Shown piece after piece: positions 33,100 through 47,200 of a stretch of DNA of 64,000 bases. This stretch comes from Oenanthe sinensis. Lineage: Eukaryota > Streptophyta > Magnoliopsida > Apiales > Apiaceae. The stretch spans positions 32,402,201 through 32,466,200 of the forward strand of contig CM053802.1 in assembly GCA_028671895.1 (NCBI GenBank), given 5' to 3'. Position 1 is the first letter of the stretch; each line of letters begins with the position of its first letter. The position numbers and the translations under genes were made by a program. The notes beneath the pieces are model-generated. The model had not been told where the DNA came from and searched no databases. It worked only from the letters and a program-made list of their open reading frames with translations.

Positions 33100-35640
33100 T
33101 TGAAAAGAGTTTGTAGCTTCATTCTTGACTCGTTCCAACTTCAAAACAACTTGTACACTCTTGTAGAATCAATCTTGGCACATTTGAACCTGAAAACAAT
33201 TCCTAACAATTTGAGGCTTCATTCTTGACTCGTTAACACTTGAAAACAGTTTGTAGCTTCATTCTTGACTCGGTTCAACATGAAAACAACTTGTACACTC
33301 TTGTAGGATCAATCTTGGCTCATTTCAACTTGAAAACAATTCCTAACAACTTGAGGCTTTAATCATGACTCGTTCAAACTTGAAAATAGTTTGTAGCTTC
33401 ATTCCTGACTCGTTTCAACTTGAAAACAACTTGTACACTCTTGTAGAATCAATCTTGGCACATTTGAACCTGAAAACAATTCCTAACAATTTGAGGTTTC
33501 ATTCTTGACTCGTTAACACTTGAAAACAGTTTGTAGCTTCATTCTTGACTCGTTTCAACATGAAAACAACTTGTACACTCTTGTAGGATCAATCTTGGCT
33601 CATTTGAACTTGAAAACAATTCCTAACAACTTGAGGCTTTAATCTTGACTCGTTCAAACTTGAAAATAGTTTGTAGCTTCATTCTTGACTCGTTTCAACT
33701 TGAAAACAACTTGTACACTTTTATAGAATCAATCTTGGCACATTTGAACCTGAAAACAATTCCTAACAATTTGAGGCTTCATTCTTGACTCGTTAACACT
33801 TGAAAACAGTTTGTAGCTTCATTCTTGACTCGTTTCAACATGAAAACAACTTGTACACTCTTGTAGGATCAATCTTGGCTCATTTGAACTTGAAAACAAT
33901 TCCTAACAGCTTGAGGCTTTAATCTTGACTCGTTCAAACTTGAAAAGAGTTTGTAGCTTCATTCTTGACTCGTTCCAACTTCAAAACAACTTGTACACTC
34001 TTGTAGAATCAATCTTGGCACATTTGAACCTGAAAACAATTCCTAACAATTTGAGGCTTCATTCTTGACTCGTTAACACTTGAAAACAGTTTGTAGCTTC
34101 ATTCTTGACTCGGTTCAACATGAAAACAACTTGTACACTCTTGTAGGATCAATCTTGGCTCATTTCAACTTGAAAACAATTCCTAACAACTTGAGGCTTT
34201 AATCATGACTCGTTCAAACTTGAAAATAGTTTGTAGCTTCATTCCTGACTCGTTTCAACTTGAAAACAACTTGTACACTCTTGTAGAATCAATCTTGGCA
34301 CATTTGAACCTGAAAACAATTCCTAACAATTTGAGGTTTCATTCTTGACTCGTTAACACTTGAAAACAGTTTGTAGCTTCATTCTTGACTCGTTTCAACA
34401 TGAAAACAACTTGTACACTCTTGTAGGATCAATCTTGGCTCATTTGAACTTGAAAACAATTCCTAACAACTTGAGGCTTTAATCTTGACTCGTTCAAACT
34501 TGAAAATAGTTTGTAGCTTCATTCTTGACTCGTTTCAACTTGAAAACAACTTGTACACTTTTATAGAATCAATCTTGGCACATTTGAACCTGAAAACAAT
34601 TCCTAACAATTTGAGGCTTCATTCTTGACTCGTTAACACTTGAAAACAGTTTGTAGCTTCATTCTTGACTCGTTTCAACATGAAAACAACTTGTACACTC
34701 TTGTAGGATCAATCTTGGCTCATTTGAACTTGAAAACAGTTCCTAACAACTTGAGGCTTTAATCTTGACTCGTTCAAACTTGAAAATAGTTTGTAGCTTC
34801 ATTCTTGACTCGTTTCAGCTTGAAAACAACTTGTACACTCTTGTAGAATCAATCTTGGCACATTTGAACCTGAAAACAATTCCTAACAATTTGAGGCTTC
34901 ATTCTTGACTCGTTAACACTTGAAAACAGTTTGTAGCTTCATTCTTGACTCGGTTCAACATGAAAACAACTTGTACACTCTTGTAGGATCAATCTTGGCT
35001 CATTTCAACTTGAAAACAATTCCTAACAACTTGAGGCTTTAATCATGACTCGTTCAAACTTGAAAATAGTTTGTAGCTTCATTCTTGACTCGTTTCAACT
35101 TGAAAACAACTTGTACACTCTTGTAGAATCAATCTTGGCACATTTGAACCTGAAAACAATTCCTAACAATTTGAGGTTTCATTCTTGACTCGTTAACACT
35201 TGAAAACAGTTTGTAGCTTCATTCTTGACTCGTTTCAACATGAAAACAACTTGTACACTCTTGTAGGATCAATCTTGGCTCATTTGAACTTGAAAATAAT
35301 TCCTAACAACTTGAGGCTTTAATCTTGACTCGTTCAAACTTGAAAATAGTTTGTAGCTTCATTCTTGACTCGTTTCAACTTGAAAACAACTTGTACACTT
35401 TTATAGAATCAATCTTGGCACATTTGAACCTGAAAACAATTCCTAACAATTTGAGGCTTCATTCTTGACTCGTTAACACTTGAAAACAGTTTGTAGCTTC
35501 ATTCTTGACTCGTTTCAACATGAAAACAACTTGTACACTCTTGTAGGATCAATCTTGGCTCATTTGAACTTGAAAACAATTCCTAACAACTTGAGGCTTT
35601 AATCTTGACTCGTTCAAACTTGAAAATAGGTTGTAGCTTC
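33100..35640 (+). repeat. Higher-order repeat, period 840 bp, three copies
   Basis: TTTATAGAAT recurs at about 33720, 34560 and 35400, and ATTCCTGACT at 33401 and 34241, giving an 840 bp (six-monomer) period. Edges are approximate because neighbouring patches share most variants. Confidence 0.8.
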
Positions 35641-37099
35641 ATTCTTGACTCGTTTCAACTTGAAAACAACTTGTACACTCTTGTAGAATCAATCTTGGCA
35701 CATTTGAACCTGAAAACAATTCCTAACAATTTGAGGCTTCATTCTTGACTCGTTAACACTTGAAAACAGTTTGTAGCTTCATTCTTGACTCGTTTCAACT
35801 TGAAAACAACTTGTACACTCTTGTAGGATCAATCTTGGCTCATTTGAACTTGAAAACAATTCCTAACAACTTGAGGCTTTAATCTTGACTCGTTTAAACT
35901 TGAAAATAGTGTGTAGCTTCATTCTTGACTCGTTTCAATTTGAAAACAACTTGTACACTCTTGTAGAATCAATCTTGGCTCATTTGAAATTGAAAACAAT
36001 TTCTAACAACTTGAGGCTTTAATCTTGACTCGTTCAAACTTGAAAAGAGTTTGTAGCTACATTCTTGACTCGTTTCAACATGAAAACAACTTGTACACTC
36101 TTGTAGGATCAATCTTGGCTCATTTGAACTTGAAAACAATTCCTAACAGCTTGAGGCTTTAATCTTGACTCGTTCAAACTTGAAAAGAGTTTGTAGCTTC
36201 ATTCTTGACTCGTTCCAACTTGAAAACAACTTGTACACTCTTGTAGAATCAATCTTGGCACATTTGAACCTGAAAACAATTCCTAACAATTTGAGGCTTC
36301 ATTCTTGACTCGTTAACACTTGAAAACAGTTTGTAGCTTCATTCTTGACTCGTTTCAACATGAAAACAACTTGTACACTCTTGTAGGATCAATCTTGGCC
36401 CATTTGAACTTGAAAACAATTCCTAACAACTTGAGGCTTTAATCTTGACTCGTTCAAACTTGAAAATAGGTTGTAGCTTCATTCTTGACTCGTTTCAACT
36501 TGAAAACAACTTGTACACTCTTGTAGGGTCAATCTTGGCTCATTTGAACTTGAAAACATTTCCTAACAACTTGAGGCTTTAATCTTGACTCGTTCAAACT
36601 TGAAAATAGGTTGTAGCTTCATTCTTGACTCGTTTCAACTTGAAAACAACTTGTACACTCTTGTAGAATCAATCTTGGCACATTTGAACCTGAAAACAAT
36701 TCCTAACAATTTGAGGCTTCATTCTTGACTCGTTAACACTTGAAAACAGTTTGTAGCTTCATTCTTGACTCGTTTCAACTTGAAAACAACTTGTACACTC
36801 TTGTAGGATCAATCTTGGCTCATTTGAACTTGAAAACAATTCCTAACAACTTGAGGCTTTAATCTTGACTCGTTTAAACTTGAAAATAGTGTGTAGCTTC
36901 ATTCTTGACTCGTTTCAATTTGAAAACAACTTGTACACTCTTGTAGAATCAATCTTGGCTCATTTGAAATTGAAAACAATTCCTAACAGCTTGAGGCTTT
37001 AATCTTGACTCGTTCAAACTTGAAAAGAGTTTGTAGCTTCATTCTTGACTCGTTCCAACTTGAAAACAACTTGTACACTCTTGTAGAATCAATCTTGGC

Positions 37100-40000
37100 A
37101 CATTTGAACCTGAAAAGAATTCCTAACAATTTGAGGCTTCATTCTTGACTCGTTAACGCTTGAAAACAGTTTGTAGCTTCATTCTTGACTCGTTTCAACA
37201 TGAAAACAACTTGTACACCCTTGTAGGATCAATCTTGGCTCATTTCAACTTGAAAACAATTCCTAACAACTTGAGGCTTTAATCTTGACTCGTTCAAACT
37301 TGAAAATAGTTTGTAGCTTCATTCTTGACTCGTTTCAACTTGAAAACAACTTGTACACTTTTATAGAATCAATCTTGGCACATTTGAACCTGAAAACAAT
37401 TCCTAACAATTTGAGGCTTCATTCTTGACTCGTTAACACTTGAAAACAGTTTGTAGCTTCATTCTTGACTCGTTTCAACATGAAAACATCTTGTACACTC
37501 TTGTAGGATCAATCTTGGCTCATTTGAACTTGAAAACAATTCCTAACAACTTGAGGCTTTAATCTTGACTCGTTCAAACTTGAAAATATGTTGTAGCTTC
37601 ATTCTTGACTCGTTTCAACTTGAAAACAACTTGTACACTCTTGTAGAATCAATCTTGGCACATTTGAACCTGAAAACAATTCCTAACAATTTGAGGCTTC
37701 ATTCTTGACTCGTTTCAACTTGAAAACAACTTGTACACTCTTGTAGGATCAATCTTGGCTCATTTGAACTTGAAAACAATTCCTAACAACTTGAGGCTTT
37801 AATCTTGACTCGTTTAAACTTGAAAATAGTGTGTAGCTTCATTCTTGACTCGTTTCAATTTGAAAACAACTTGTACACTCTTGTAGAATCAATCTTGGCT
37901 CATTTGAAATTGAAAACAATTCCTAACAACTTGAGGCTTTAATCTTGACTCGTTCAAACTTGAAAAGAGTTTGTAGCTACATTCTTGACTCGTTTCAACA
38001 TGAAAACAACTTGTACACTCTTGTTGGATCAATCTTGGCTCACTTGAACTTGAAAACAATTCCTAACAGCTTGATGCTTTAATCTTGACTCGTTCAAACT
38101 TGAAAAGAGTTTGTAGCTTCATTCTTGACTCGTTTCAACTTGAAAACAACTTGTACACTCTTGTAGAATCAATCTTGGCACATTTGAACCTGAAAACAAT
38201 TCCTAACAATTTGAGGCTTCATTCTTGACTCGTTAACACTTGAAAACAGTTTGTAGCTTCATTCTTGACTCGTTTCAACATGAAAACAACTTGTACACTC
38301 TTGTAGGATCAATCTTGGCTCATTTGAACTTGAAAACAATTCCTAACAACTTGAGGCTTTAATCTTGACTCGTTCAAACTTGAAAATAGTTTGTAGCTTC
38401 ATTCTTGACTCGTTTCAACTTGAAAACAACTTGTACACTCTTGTAGAATCAATCTTGGCACCTTTGAACCTGAAAACAGTTCCTAACAATTTGAGGCTGC
38501 ATTCTTGACTCGTTAACACTTGAAAACAGTTTGAAGCTTCATTCTTGACTCGTTTCAACATGAAAACAACTTGTACACTCTTGTAGGATCAATCTTGGCT
38601 CATTTGAACTTGAAAACAATTCCTAACAACTTGATGCTTTAATCTTGACTCGTTCAAACTTGAAAATAGTTTGTAGCTTCATTCTTGACTCGGTACAACA
38701 TGAAAATAACTTGTAAACTCTGTAGGATCAATCTTGGCTCATTTGAATTTGAAAACAATTCGTAAGAATTTGAGGCTTCATTCTTGACTCGTTCGAACTT
38801 GAAAACTATTTGTAGTTTCATTCTTGACTCGTTTCAACATGAAAACAACTTGTACACTCTTGTAGGATCAATCTTGGCTTATTTGAACTTGAAAACAATT
38901 CCTAACAGCTTGAGGCTTTAATCTTGACTCGTTCAAACTTGAAAAGAGTTTGTAGCTTCATTCTTGACTCGTTTCAACTTGAAAATAACTTGTACACTCT
39001 TGTAGAATCAATCTTGGCACATTTGAACCTGAAAACAATTCCTAACAATTTGAGGCTTCATTCTTGACTCGTTAACACTTGAAAACAGTTTGTAGCTTCA
39101 TTCTTGACTCGTTTCAACTTGAAAACAACTTGTACACTCTTGTAGGATCAATCTTGGCTCATTTGAACTTGAAAACAATTCCTAACAACTTGAGGCTTTA
39201 ATCTTGACTCGTTTAAACTTGAAAATAGTGTGTAGCTTCATTCTTGACTCGTTTCAATTTGAAAACAACTTGTACACTCTTGTAGAATCAATCTTGGCTC
39301 ATTTGAAATTGAAAACAATTCCTAACAACTTGAGGCTTTAATCTTGACTCGTTCAAATTTGAAAAGAGTTTGTAGCTACATTCTTGACTCGTTTCAACAT
39401 GAAAACAACTTGTACACTCTTGTAGGATCAATCTTGGCTCATTTGAACTTGAAAACAATTCCTAACAGCTTGAGGCTTTAATCTTGACTCGTTCAAACTT
39501 GAAAAGAGTTTGTAGCTTCATTCTTGACTCGTTCCAACTTGAAAACAACTTGTACACTCTTGTAGAATCAATCTTGGCACATTTGAACCTGAAAACAATT
39601 CCTAACAATTTGAGGCTTCATTCTTGACTCGTTAACACTTGAAAACAGTTTGTAGCTTCATTCTTGACTCGTTTCAACATGAAAACAACTTGTACACTCT
39701 TGTAGGATCAATCTTGGCTCATTTGAACTTGAAAACAATTCCTAACAACTTGAGGCTTTAATCTTGACTCGTTCAAACTTGAAAATAGGTTGTAGCTTCA
39801 TTCTTGACTCGTTTCAACTTGAAAACAACTTGTACACTCTGGTAGGATCAATCTTGGCTCATTTGAACTTGAAAACAATTCCTAACAACTTGAGGCTTTA
39901 ATCTTGACTCGTTCAAACTTGAAAATAGGTTGTAGCTTCATTCTTGACTCGTTTCAACTTGAAAACAACTTGTACACTCTTGTAGAATCAATCTTGGCAC

Positions 40001-42880
40001 ATTTGAACCTGAAAACAATTCCTAACAATTTGAGGCTTCATTCTTGACTCGTTAACGCTTGAAAACAGTTTGTAGCTTCATTCTTGACTCGTTTCAACAT
40101 GAAAACAACTTGTACACCCTTGTAGGATCAATCTTGGCTCATTTCAACTTGAAAACAATTCCTAACAACTTGAGGCTTTAATCTTGACTCGTTCAAACTT
40201 GAAAATAGTTTGTAGCTTCATTCTTGACTCGTTTCAACTTGAAAACAACTTGTACACTTTTATAGAATCAATCTTGGCACATTTGAACCTGAAAACAATT
40301 CCTAACAATTTGAGGCTTCATTCTTGACTCGTTAACACTTGAAAACAGTTTGTAGCTTCATTCTTGACTCGTTTCAACATGAAAACATCTTGTACACTCT
40401 TGTAGGATCAATCTTGGCTCATTTGAACTTGAAAACAATTCCTAACAACTTGAGGCTTTAATCTTGACTCGTTCAAACTTGAAAATATGTTGTAGCTTCA
40501 TTCTTGACTCGTTTCAACTTGAAAACAACTTGTACACTCTTGTAGAATCAATCTTGGCACATTTGAACCTGAAAACAATTCCTAACAATTTGAGGCTTCA
40601 TTCTTGACTCGTTTCAACTTGAAAACAACTTGTACACTCTTGTAGGATCAATCTTGGCTCATTTGAACTTGAAAACAATTCCTAACAACTTGAGGCTTTA
40701 ATCTTGACTCGTTTAAACTTGAAAATAGTGTGTAGCTTCATTCTTGACTCGTTTCAATTTGAAAACAACTTGTACACTCTTGTAGAATCAATCTTGGCTC
40801 ATTTGAAATTGAAAACAATTCCTAACAACTTGAGGCTTTAATCTTGACTCGTTCAAACTTGAAAAGAGTTTGTAGCTACATTCTTGACTCGTTTCAACAT
40901 GAAAACAACTTGTACACTCTTGTTGGATCAATCTTGGCTCACTTGAACTTGAAAACAATTCCTAACAGCTTGATGCTTTAATCTTGACTCGTTCAAACTT
41001 GAAAAGAGTTTGTAGCTTCATTCTTGACTCGTTTCAACTTGAAAACAACTTGTACACTCTTGTAGAATCAATCTTGGCACATTTGAACCTGAAAACAATT
41101 CCTAACAATTTGAGGCTTCATTCTTGACTCGTTAACACTTGAAACCAGTTTGTAGCTTCATTCTTGACTCGTTTCAACATGAAAACAACTTGTACACTCT
41201 TGTAGGATCAATCTTGGCTCATTTGAACTTGAAAACAATTCCTAACAACTTGAGGCTTTAATCTTGACTCGTTCAAACTTGAAAATAGTTTGTAGCTTCA
41301 TTCTTGACTCGTTTCAACTTGAAAACAACTTGTACACTCTTGTAGAATCAATCTTGGCACCTTTGAACCTGAAAACAGTTCCTAACAATTTGAGGCTGCA
41401 TTCTTGACTCGTTAACACTTGAAAACAGTTTGAAGCTTCATTCTTGACTCGTTTCAACATGAAAACAACTTGTACACTCTTGTAGGATCAATCTTGGCTC
41501 ATTTGAACTTGAAAACAATTCCTAACAACTTGATGCTTTAATCTTGACTCGTTCAAACTTGAAAATAGTTTGTAGCTTCATTCTTGACTCGGTACAACAT
41601 GAAAATAACTTGTAAACTCTGTAGGATCAATCTTGGCTCATTTGAATTTGAAAACAATTCGTAAGAATTTGAGGCTTCATTCTTGACTCGTTCGAACTTG
41701 AAAACTATTTGTAGTTTCATTCTTGACTCGTTTCAACATGAAAACAACTTGTACACTCTTGTAGGATCAATCTTGGCTTATTTGAACTTGAAAACAATTC
41801 CTAACAGCTTGAGGCTTTAATCTTGACTCGTTCAAACTTGAAAAGAGTTTGTAGCTTCATTCTTGACTCGTTTCAACTTGAAAATAACTTGTACACTCTT
41901 GTAGAATCAATCTTGGCACATTTGAACCTGAAAACAATTCCTAACAATTTGAGGCTTCATTCTTGACTCGTTAACACTTGAAAACAGTTTGTAGCTTCAT
42001 TCTTGACTCGTTTCAACTTGAAAACAACTTGTACACTCTTGTAGGATCAATCTTGGCTCATTTGAACTTGAAAACAATTCCTAACAACTTGAGGCTTTAA
42101 TCTTGACTCGTTTAAACTTGAAAATAGTGTGTAGCTTCATTCTTGACTCGTTTCAATTTGAAAACAACTTGTACACTCTTGTAGAATCAATCTTGGCTCA
42201 TTTGAAATTGAAAACAATTCCTAACAACTTGAGGCTTTAATCTTGACTCGTTCAAATTTGAAAAGAGTTTGTAGCTACATTCTTGACTCGTTTCAACATG
42301 AAAACAACTTGTACACTCTTGTAGGATCAATCTTGGCTCATTTGAACTTGAAAACAATTCCTAACAGCTTGAGGCTTTAATCTTGACTCGTTCAAACTTG
42401 AAAAGAGTTTGTAGCTTCATTCTTGACTCGTTCCAACTTGAAAACAACTTGTACACTCTTGTAGAATCAATCTTGGCACATTTGAACCTGAAAACAATTC
42501 CTAACAATTTGAGGCTTCATTCTTGACTCGTTAACACTTGAAAACAGTTTGTAGCTTCATTCTTGACTCGTTTCAACATGAAAACAACTTGTACACTCTT
42601 GTAGGATCAATCTTGGCTCATTTGAACTTGAAAACAATTCCTAACAACTTGAGGCTTTAATCTTGACTCGTTCAAACTTGAAAATAGGTTGTAGCTTCAT
42701 TCTTGACTCGTTTCAACTTGAAAACAACTTGTACACTCTGGTAGGATCAATCTTGGCTCATTTGAACTTGAAAACAATTCCTAACAACTTGAGGCTTTAA
42801 TCTTGACTCGTTCAAACTTGAAAATAGGTTGTAGCTTCATTCTTGACTCGTTTCAACTTGAAAACAACTTGTACACTCTT
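37100..42880 (+). repeat. Tandem duplication of 2.9 kb within the satellite
   Basis: Unusual variants at 37151 (TTAACGCT), 37691 (40-bp loss), 38691 (CGGTACAACA followed by AACTCTGTAGG with a 1-bp deletion) and 39841 (CTGGTAGG) each recur 2899 bp to the right. The period equals 21 monomers minus 41 bp. The copies are nearly identical, for example one A-to-C change at about 41145, so the duplication is recent. Confidence 0.87.
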
Positions 42881-44249
42881 GTAGAATCAATCTTGGCACA
42901 TTTGAACCTGAAAACAATTCCTAACAATTTGAGGCTTCATTCTTGACTCGTTAACACTTGAAAACAGTTTGTAGCTTCATTCTTGACTCGTTTCAACTTG
43001 AAAACAACTTGTACACTCTTGTAGGATCAATCTTGGCTCATTTGAACTTGAAAACAATTCCTAACAACTTGAGGCTTTAATCTTGACTCGTTTAAACTTG
43101 AAAATAGTGTGTAGCTTCATTCTTGACTCGTTTCAATTTGAAAACAACCTGTACACTCTTGTAGAATCAATCTTGGCTCATTTGAAATTGAAAAAAATTC
43201 CTAACAACTTGAGGCTTTAATCTTGACTCGTTCAAACTTGAAAAGAGTTTGTAGCTACATTCTTGACTCGTTTCAACATGAAAACAACTTGTACACTCTT
43301 GTAGGATCAATCTTGGCTCATTTGAACTTGAAAACAATTCCTAACAGCTTGAGGCTTTAATCTTGACTCGTTCAAACTTGAAAAGAGTTTGTAGCTTCAT
43401 TCTTGACTCGTTCCAACTTGAAAACAACTTGTACACTCTTGTAGAATCAATCTTGGCACATTTGAACCTGAAAACAATTCCTAACAATTTGAGGCTTCAT
43501 TCTTGACTCGTTAACACTTGAAAACAGTTTGTAGCTTCATTCTTGACTCGTTTCAACATGAAAACAACTTGTACACTCTTGTAGGATCAATCTTGGCTCA
43601 TTTGAACTTGAAAACAATTCCTAACAACTTGAGGCTTTAATCTTGACTCGTTCAAACTTGAAAATAGGTTGTAGCTTCATTCTTGACTCGTTTCAACTTG
43701 AAAACAACTTGTACACTCTTGTAGGATCAATCTTGGCTCATTTGAACTTGAAAACAATTCCTAACAACTTGAGGCTTTAATCTTGACTCGTTCAAACTTG
43801 AAAATAGGTTGTAGCTTCATTCTTGACTCGTTTCAACTTGAAAACAACATGTACACTCTTGTAGAATCAATCTTGGCACATTTGAACCTGAAAACAATTC
43901 CTAACAATTTGAGGCTTCATTCTTGACTCGTTAACACTTGAAAACAGTTTGTAGCTTCATTCTTGACTCGTTTCAACTTGAAAACAACTTGTACACTCTT
44001 GTAGGATCAATCTTGGCTCATTTGAACTTGAAAACAATTCCTAACAACTTGAGGCTTTAATCTTGATTCGTTTAAACTTGAAAATAGTGTGTAGCTTCAT
44101 TCTTGACTCGTTTCAATTTGAAAACAACTTGTACACTCTTGTAGAATCAATCTTGGCTCATTTGAAATTGAAAACAATTCCTAACAACTTGAGGCTTTAA
44201 TCTTGACTCGTTCAAACTTGAAAAGAGTTTGTAGCTACATTCTTGACTC

Positions 44250-44254
44250 GTTTC
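44250..44254. repeat. Target-site duplication GTTTC, left copy of element 2
   Basis: GTTTC directly precedes the element edge at 44255 and is repeated at 58506-58510. Removing the element restores the monomer reading GACTCGTTTCAACATGAAAAC. Confidence 0.93.
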
Positions 44255-47200
44255 TGTGACGCCCTCCCGATCCGGGGTCTAGATCGGGGAGTCACTAATA
44301 CTCTATATGCATGCACCCTAAATAACAATAATAGAAAATACGCATAAATATGACCCCGACTACTAACCTGGATCTTTCAAGGTAATGGTATGAAACAAGC
44401 ACACAACTACATTCATTTATATTTACATTTACATTAACCAAAATAATATTACAATTCATGAAACATCTCAAAAGTTACTAATAAAAGTACAAGACTAAAC
44501 AAAGTCTTTTCCTTCCAACTCTGCCTCGATCCTACCTGTTCAATCTCAGCCAGCCTCACATAGTTCATGAATGACATATTTTTCCTGGCAGTCTGCTTAA
44601 GACGGACCATGATTCTCAGAAGCTGTAGATGTTAGAAAAATAAAAGAATGAGCTACAAAAGCTCAGCAAGTAACCATATAGGTTAAAAACAGTTCTACAG
44701 GCTTATATACATAATTTAGAAAGTCTTTTCTCAAAACCATGCTTTAAACTCATTGCTGGACCTCATTGTCCCATAATTGTAATTAAAAATTCTCGTCAGG
44801 GTATTCAATACTCGTAAAACTTTCTTTCATAAACCACTGGCAGGGTTAAATAGTTTCAATAACTGGTGCAAAGTACATAAGAAGCTAGAAAATAATAATC
44901 AGTTACAAGTATAGGAGTAATCTGCAGGGTTAGATGACTAACAGGAAGTACTGTCTAACAATTGAAACAAGTCAAATCAAGGTATATCTGATAATTGAGG
45001 CTGTATATGACAGTTTATAACAAGACATTACATTATTCATTACCAATCATTTCAAAGTTCATTTGTATAAAAATTGTCCTTTCATTAGGACTGATTCTTT
45101 CAAAACATTTCATAAAACTGTCCTCTCATTAGGACCTTTCTTTTCAAATCATCTATAAAACTGTCCTCTCATTAGGACCTTTACTGTTTAGAAACAATTC
45201 ATTTTGGTTGAAGTTTTCTCACAACGCCAGACAATACGGGTGATCAGCCACGTAAAGTCCCCATAACGGACTAAAGTCCCTCTGGACATAAGGAGTACTC
45301 ATAAAGGCACTTATTGCCATTGGCCTTGGGCTATCTCATTACAACCATTGACTATCTCATTATAGTCTTCACATAAAAAGTGCTGGACCGGCGTCACTCG
45401 GCCTCTTACGCCTCCAACCTATAGGAATCCGCAGAAACCATTTTGATCGGAATTCCTATAATAACCAAAACCTTTCTTTTTAAAGTTACCAAATCATTTG
45501 ATGAAAAAGACTTCTTGAAAGTCGGATTCCATTTTTAAATCCATTTTTAAGATCATTAGACAGAGGTAAAGTTTATTCCAGGGTAAATCTCAAAACAAGT
45601 CTCTGTTGTAGTAAGGTAATATGATATTATGAACTGGGGATCAAAAACAAGTTAAAGTTATGAAGTCAAGGTGCAGGGTCAATCCATAGGTATAACAGTT
45701 ATTTTTGAAAACAGTTGTAAAACATTTAATTAGGACGGCAGTTAGGCCTAAATAACAGGGTTCTTTTAAGATTTAAGTTTAAGCAATCATTGTTAAGAAA
45801 GTGGTGATAGCGCAAGTCACAGCTCAAGATCACTGGTGTAAGATTTGTAAAACTAGTTTATAAGCGGTCAGTAGTAGTTCAGGGATTGAAAAGTTTAAAG
45901 TGCAATTAACACTGATATAAGGTTGCAGCTTAAGTAAAGCAATTCAAGTAAAGTAGGCTGTAACTTAAAACAGTTGAGATAAAATAATACAGTTGCAGGG
46001 TCATAAAGCAGTTCATAAAACAGTGTTGAAGTTTAAAGAGATTAGGCAGTAGTTACTTGCCTTAAATAGAATGCTACAGCTGTTGAACAGGTAGATCGCC
46101 TACACCAGACACTAACTCTCTACTTTAGCTTTTCCTCTGTCTTTCACCTCAACGTCCTTCGTAGCTACACATAAATAATACTATTTCAGTAACTCATATA
46201 CTCTCGACGTTCTCATTAACGTCTAACTATTCTACCCTTTCGTTAATTATAATTCCTTAACAGATAATAATCCACTGTAGACATACTCCGCTATATAATC
46301 ACTTCTACACTGGCAAGCAAATAGCACATAGACAATTATATCATTCACAGCATTCCTGACTGATAGCCTTTCTTATACAGAAGTGGTGTGCCAATAATAT
46401 TTTACAAAGTCATTTTAGAAATTTTGGCAGCACTTCCCCTGTAATTGGAGCTACCTGTCGGAATACAACCGACACAACCAAACATCAATGTCAATCATAT
46501 ATCATTATACAACCATATTTGCACCAAATCTAAATCAAATAAGCAATAGCTATAAATAATATGCAATACTATTGTCATTCAAAACGACTGAAACAATCCA
46601 AGTATCAATTCAATTCTATATCATAACAATCAATGTCCAATTATAATACTTATAATTCGAAGATTTCAATTAATCAAGCATTTCGACACTATAAAGCAAT
46701 GTTCACTTAAATAGCTATAATCACATAGCAATTATCACAATCAGTTACTCGTGCATATTATCAATTCTATTACTAGCTTTATTCTATCAACTTATTTTGA
46801 TTTGAATCGTTTTAACAAGCAGTGTAATGAGGAAATACAACTAACATTAAATAGTAACTCAATTATAATAGTAACCGAATATAAAGTGTGATTACTAGCA
46901 ATTGTAATCTCTGAAAACATTACTCTCACCCAAGTAACCCAACATTACTCTATTTACCATCGCAATTCAAATAATCTCATATAATTAATTCGAAATTAAG
47001 CATTTATATATATATATTGCATTCGCATTTTGTTATAAAAATGAAATCAAGCATTAATCCGGTTATTATAAATCAAACTAATCAACTTTTAATTTTAATT
47101 AGAGTACCACCAACCTTTACATATCTCAATTACAATTATACACTTCATACATTAACACTTCCAAACACAATTATATAAACATAACTAGAAAATTCACTAA

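Larger units (their letters stand above)
14302..44254 (+). repeat. Main 140-bp satellite array (about 214 monomers)
   Basis: Nearly 30 kb of uninterrupted tandem repeat. Each 140 bp monomer has three related sub-units of 50, 40 and 50 bp, beginning CAATCTTGGC, CATTCTTGAC and CATTCTTGAC, each with a TTGAAAACA-like box. Two types alternate. Type a has TAGAATCAATCTTGGCACATTT and CGTTAACAC. Type b has TAGGATCAATCTTGGCTCATTT and TTAATCTTGACTCGTTCAAAC. The dimer is therefore 280 bp. No frame stays open for 60 codons, and no gene is visible. Rare 1-bp deletions (near 31913 and 38720) and 40-bp losses shift the register. Array size, homogeneity and the embedded chromoviruses fit a centromeric or pericentromeric satellite; that location is inference. 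Confidence 0.95.

Noticed and set aside
14302..44254. CRISPR-like regular repeats
   Set aside because: Repeats are directly abutting with no unique spacers, the context is a plant satellite, and there are no cas genes.
14302..44254. Genes or transcripts hidden in the satellite
   Set aside because: Stops occur in all frames within a monomer or so, and there is no long ORF on either strand.
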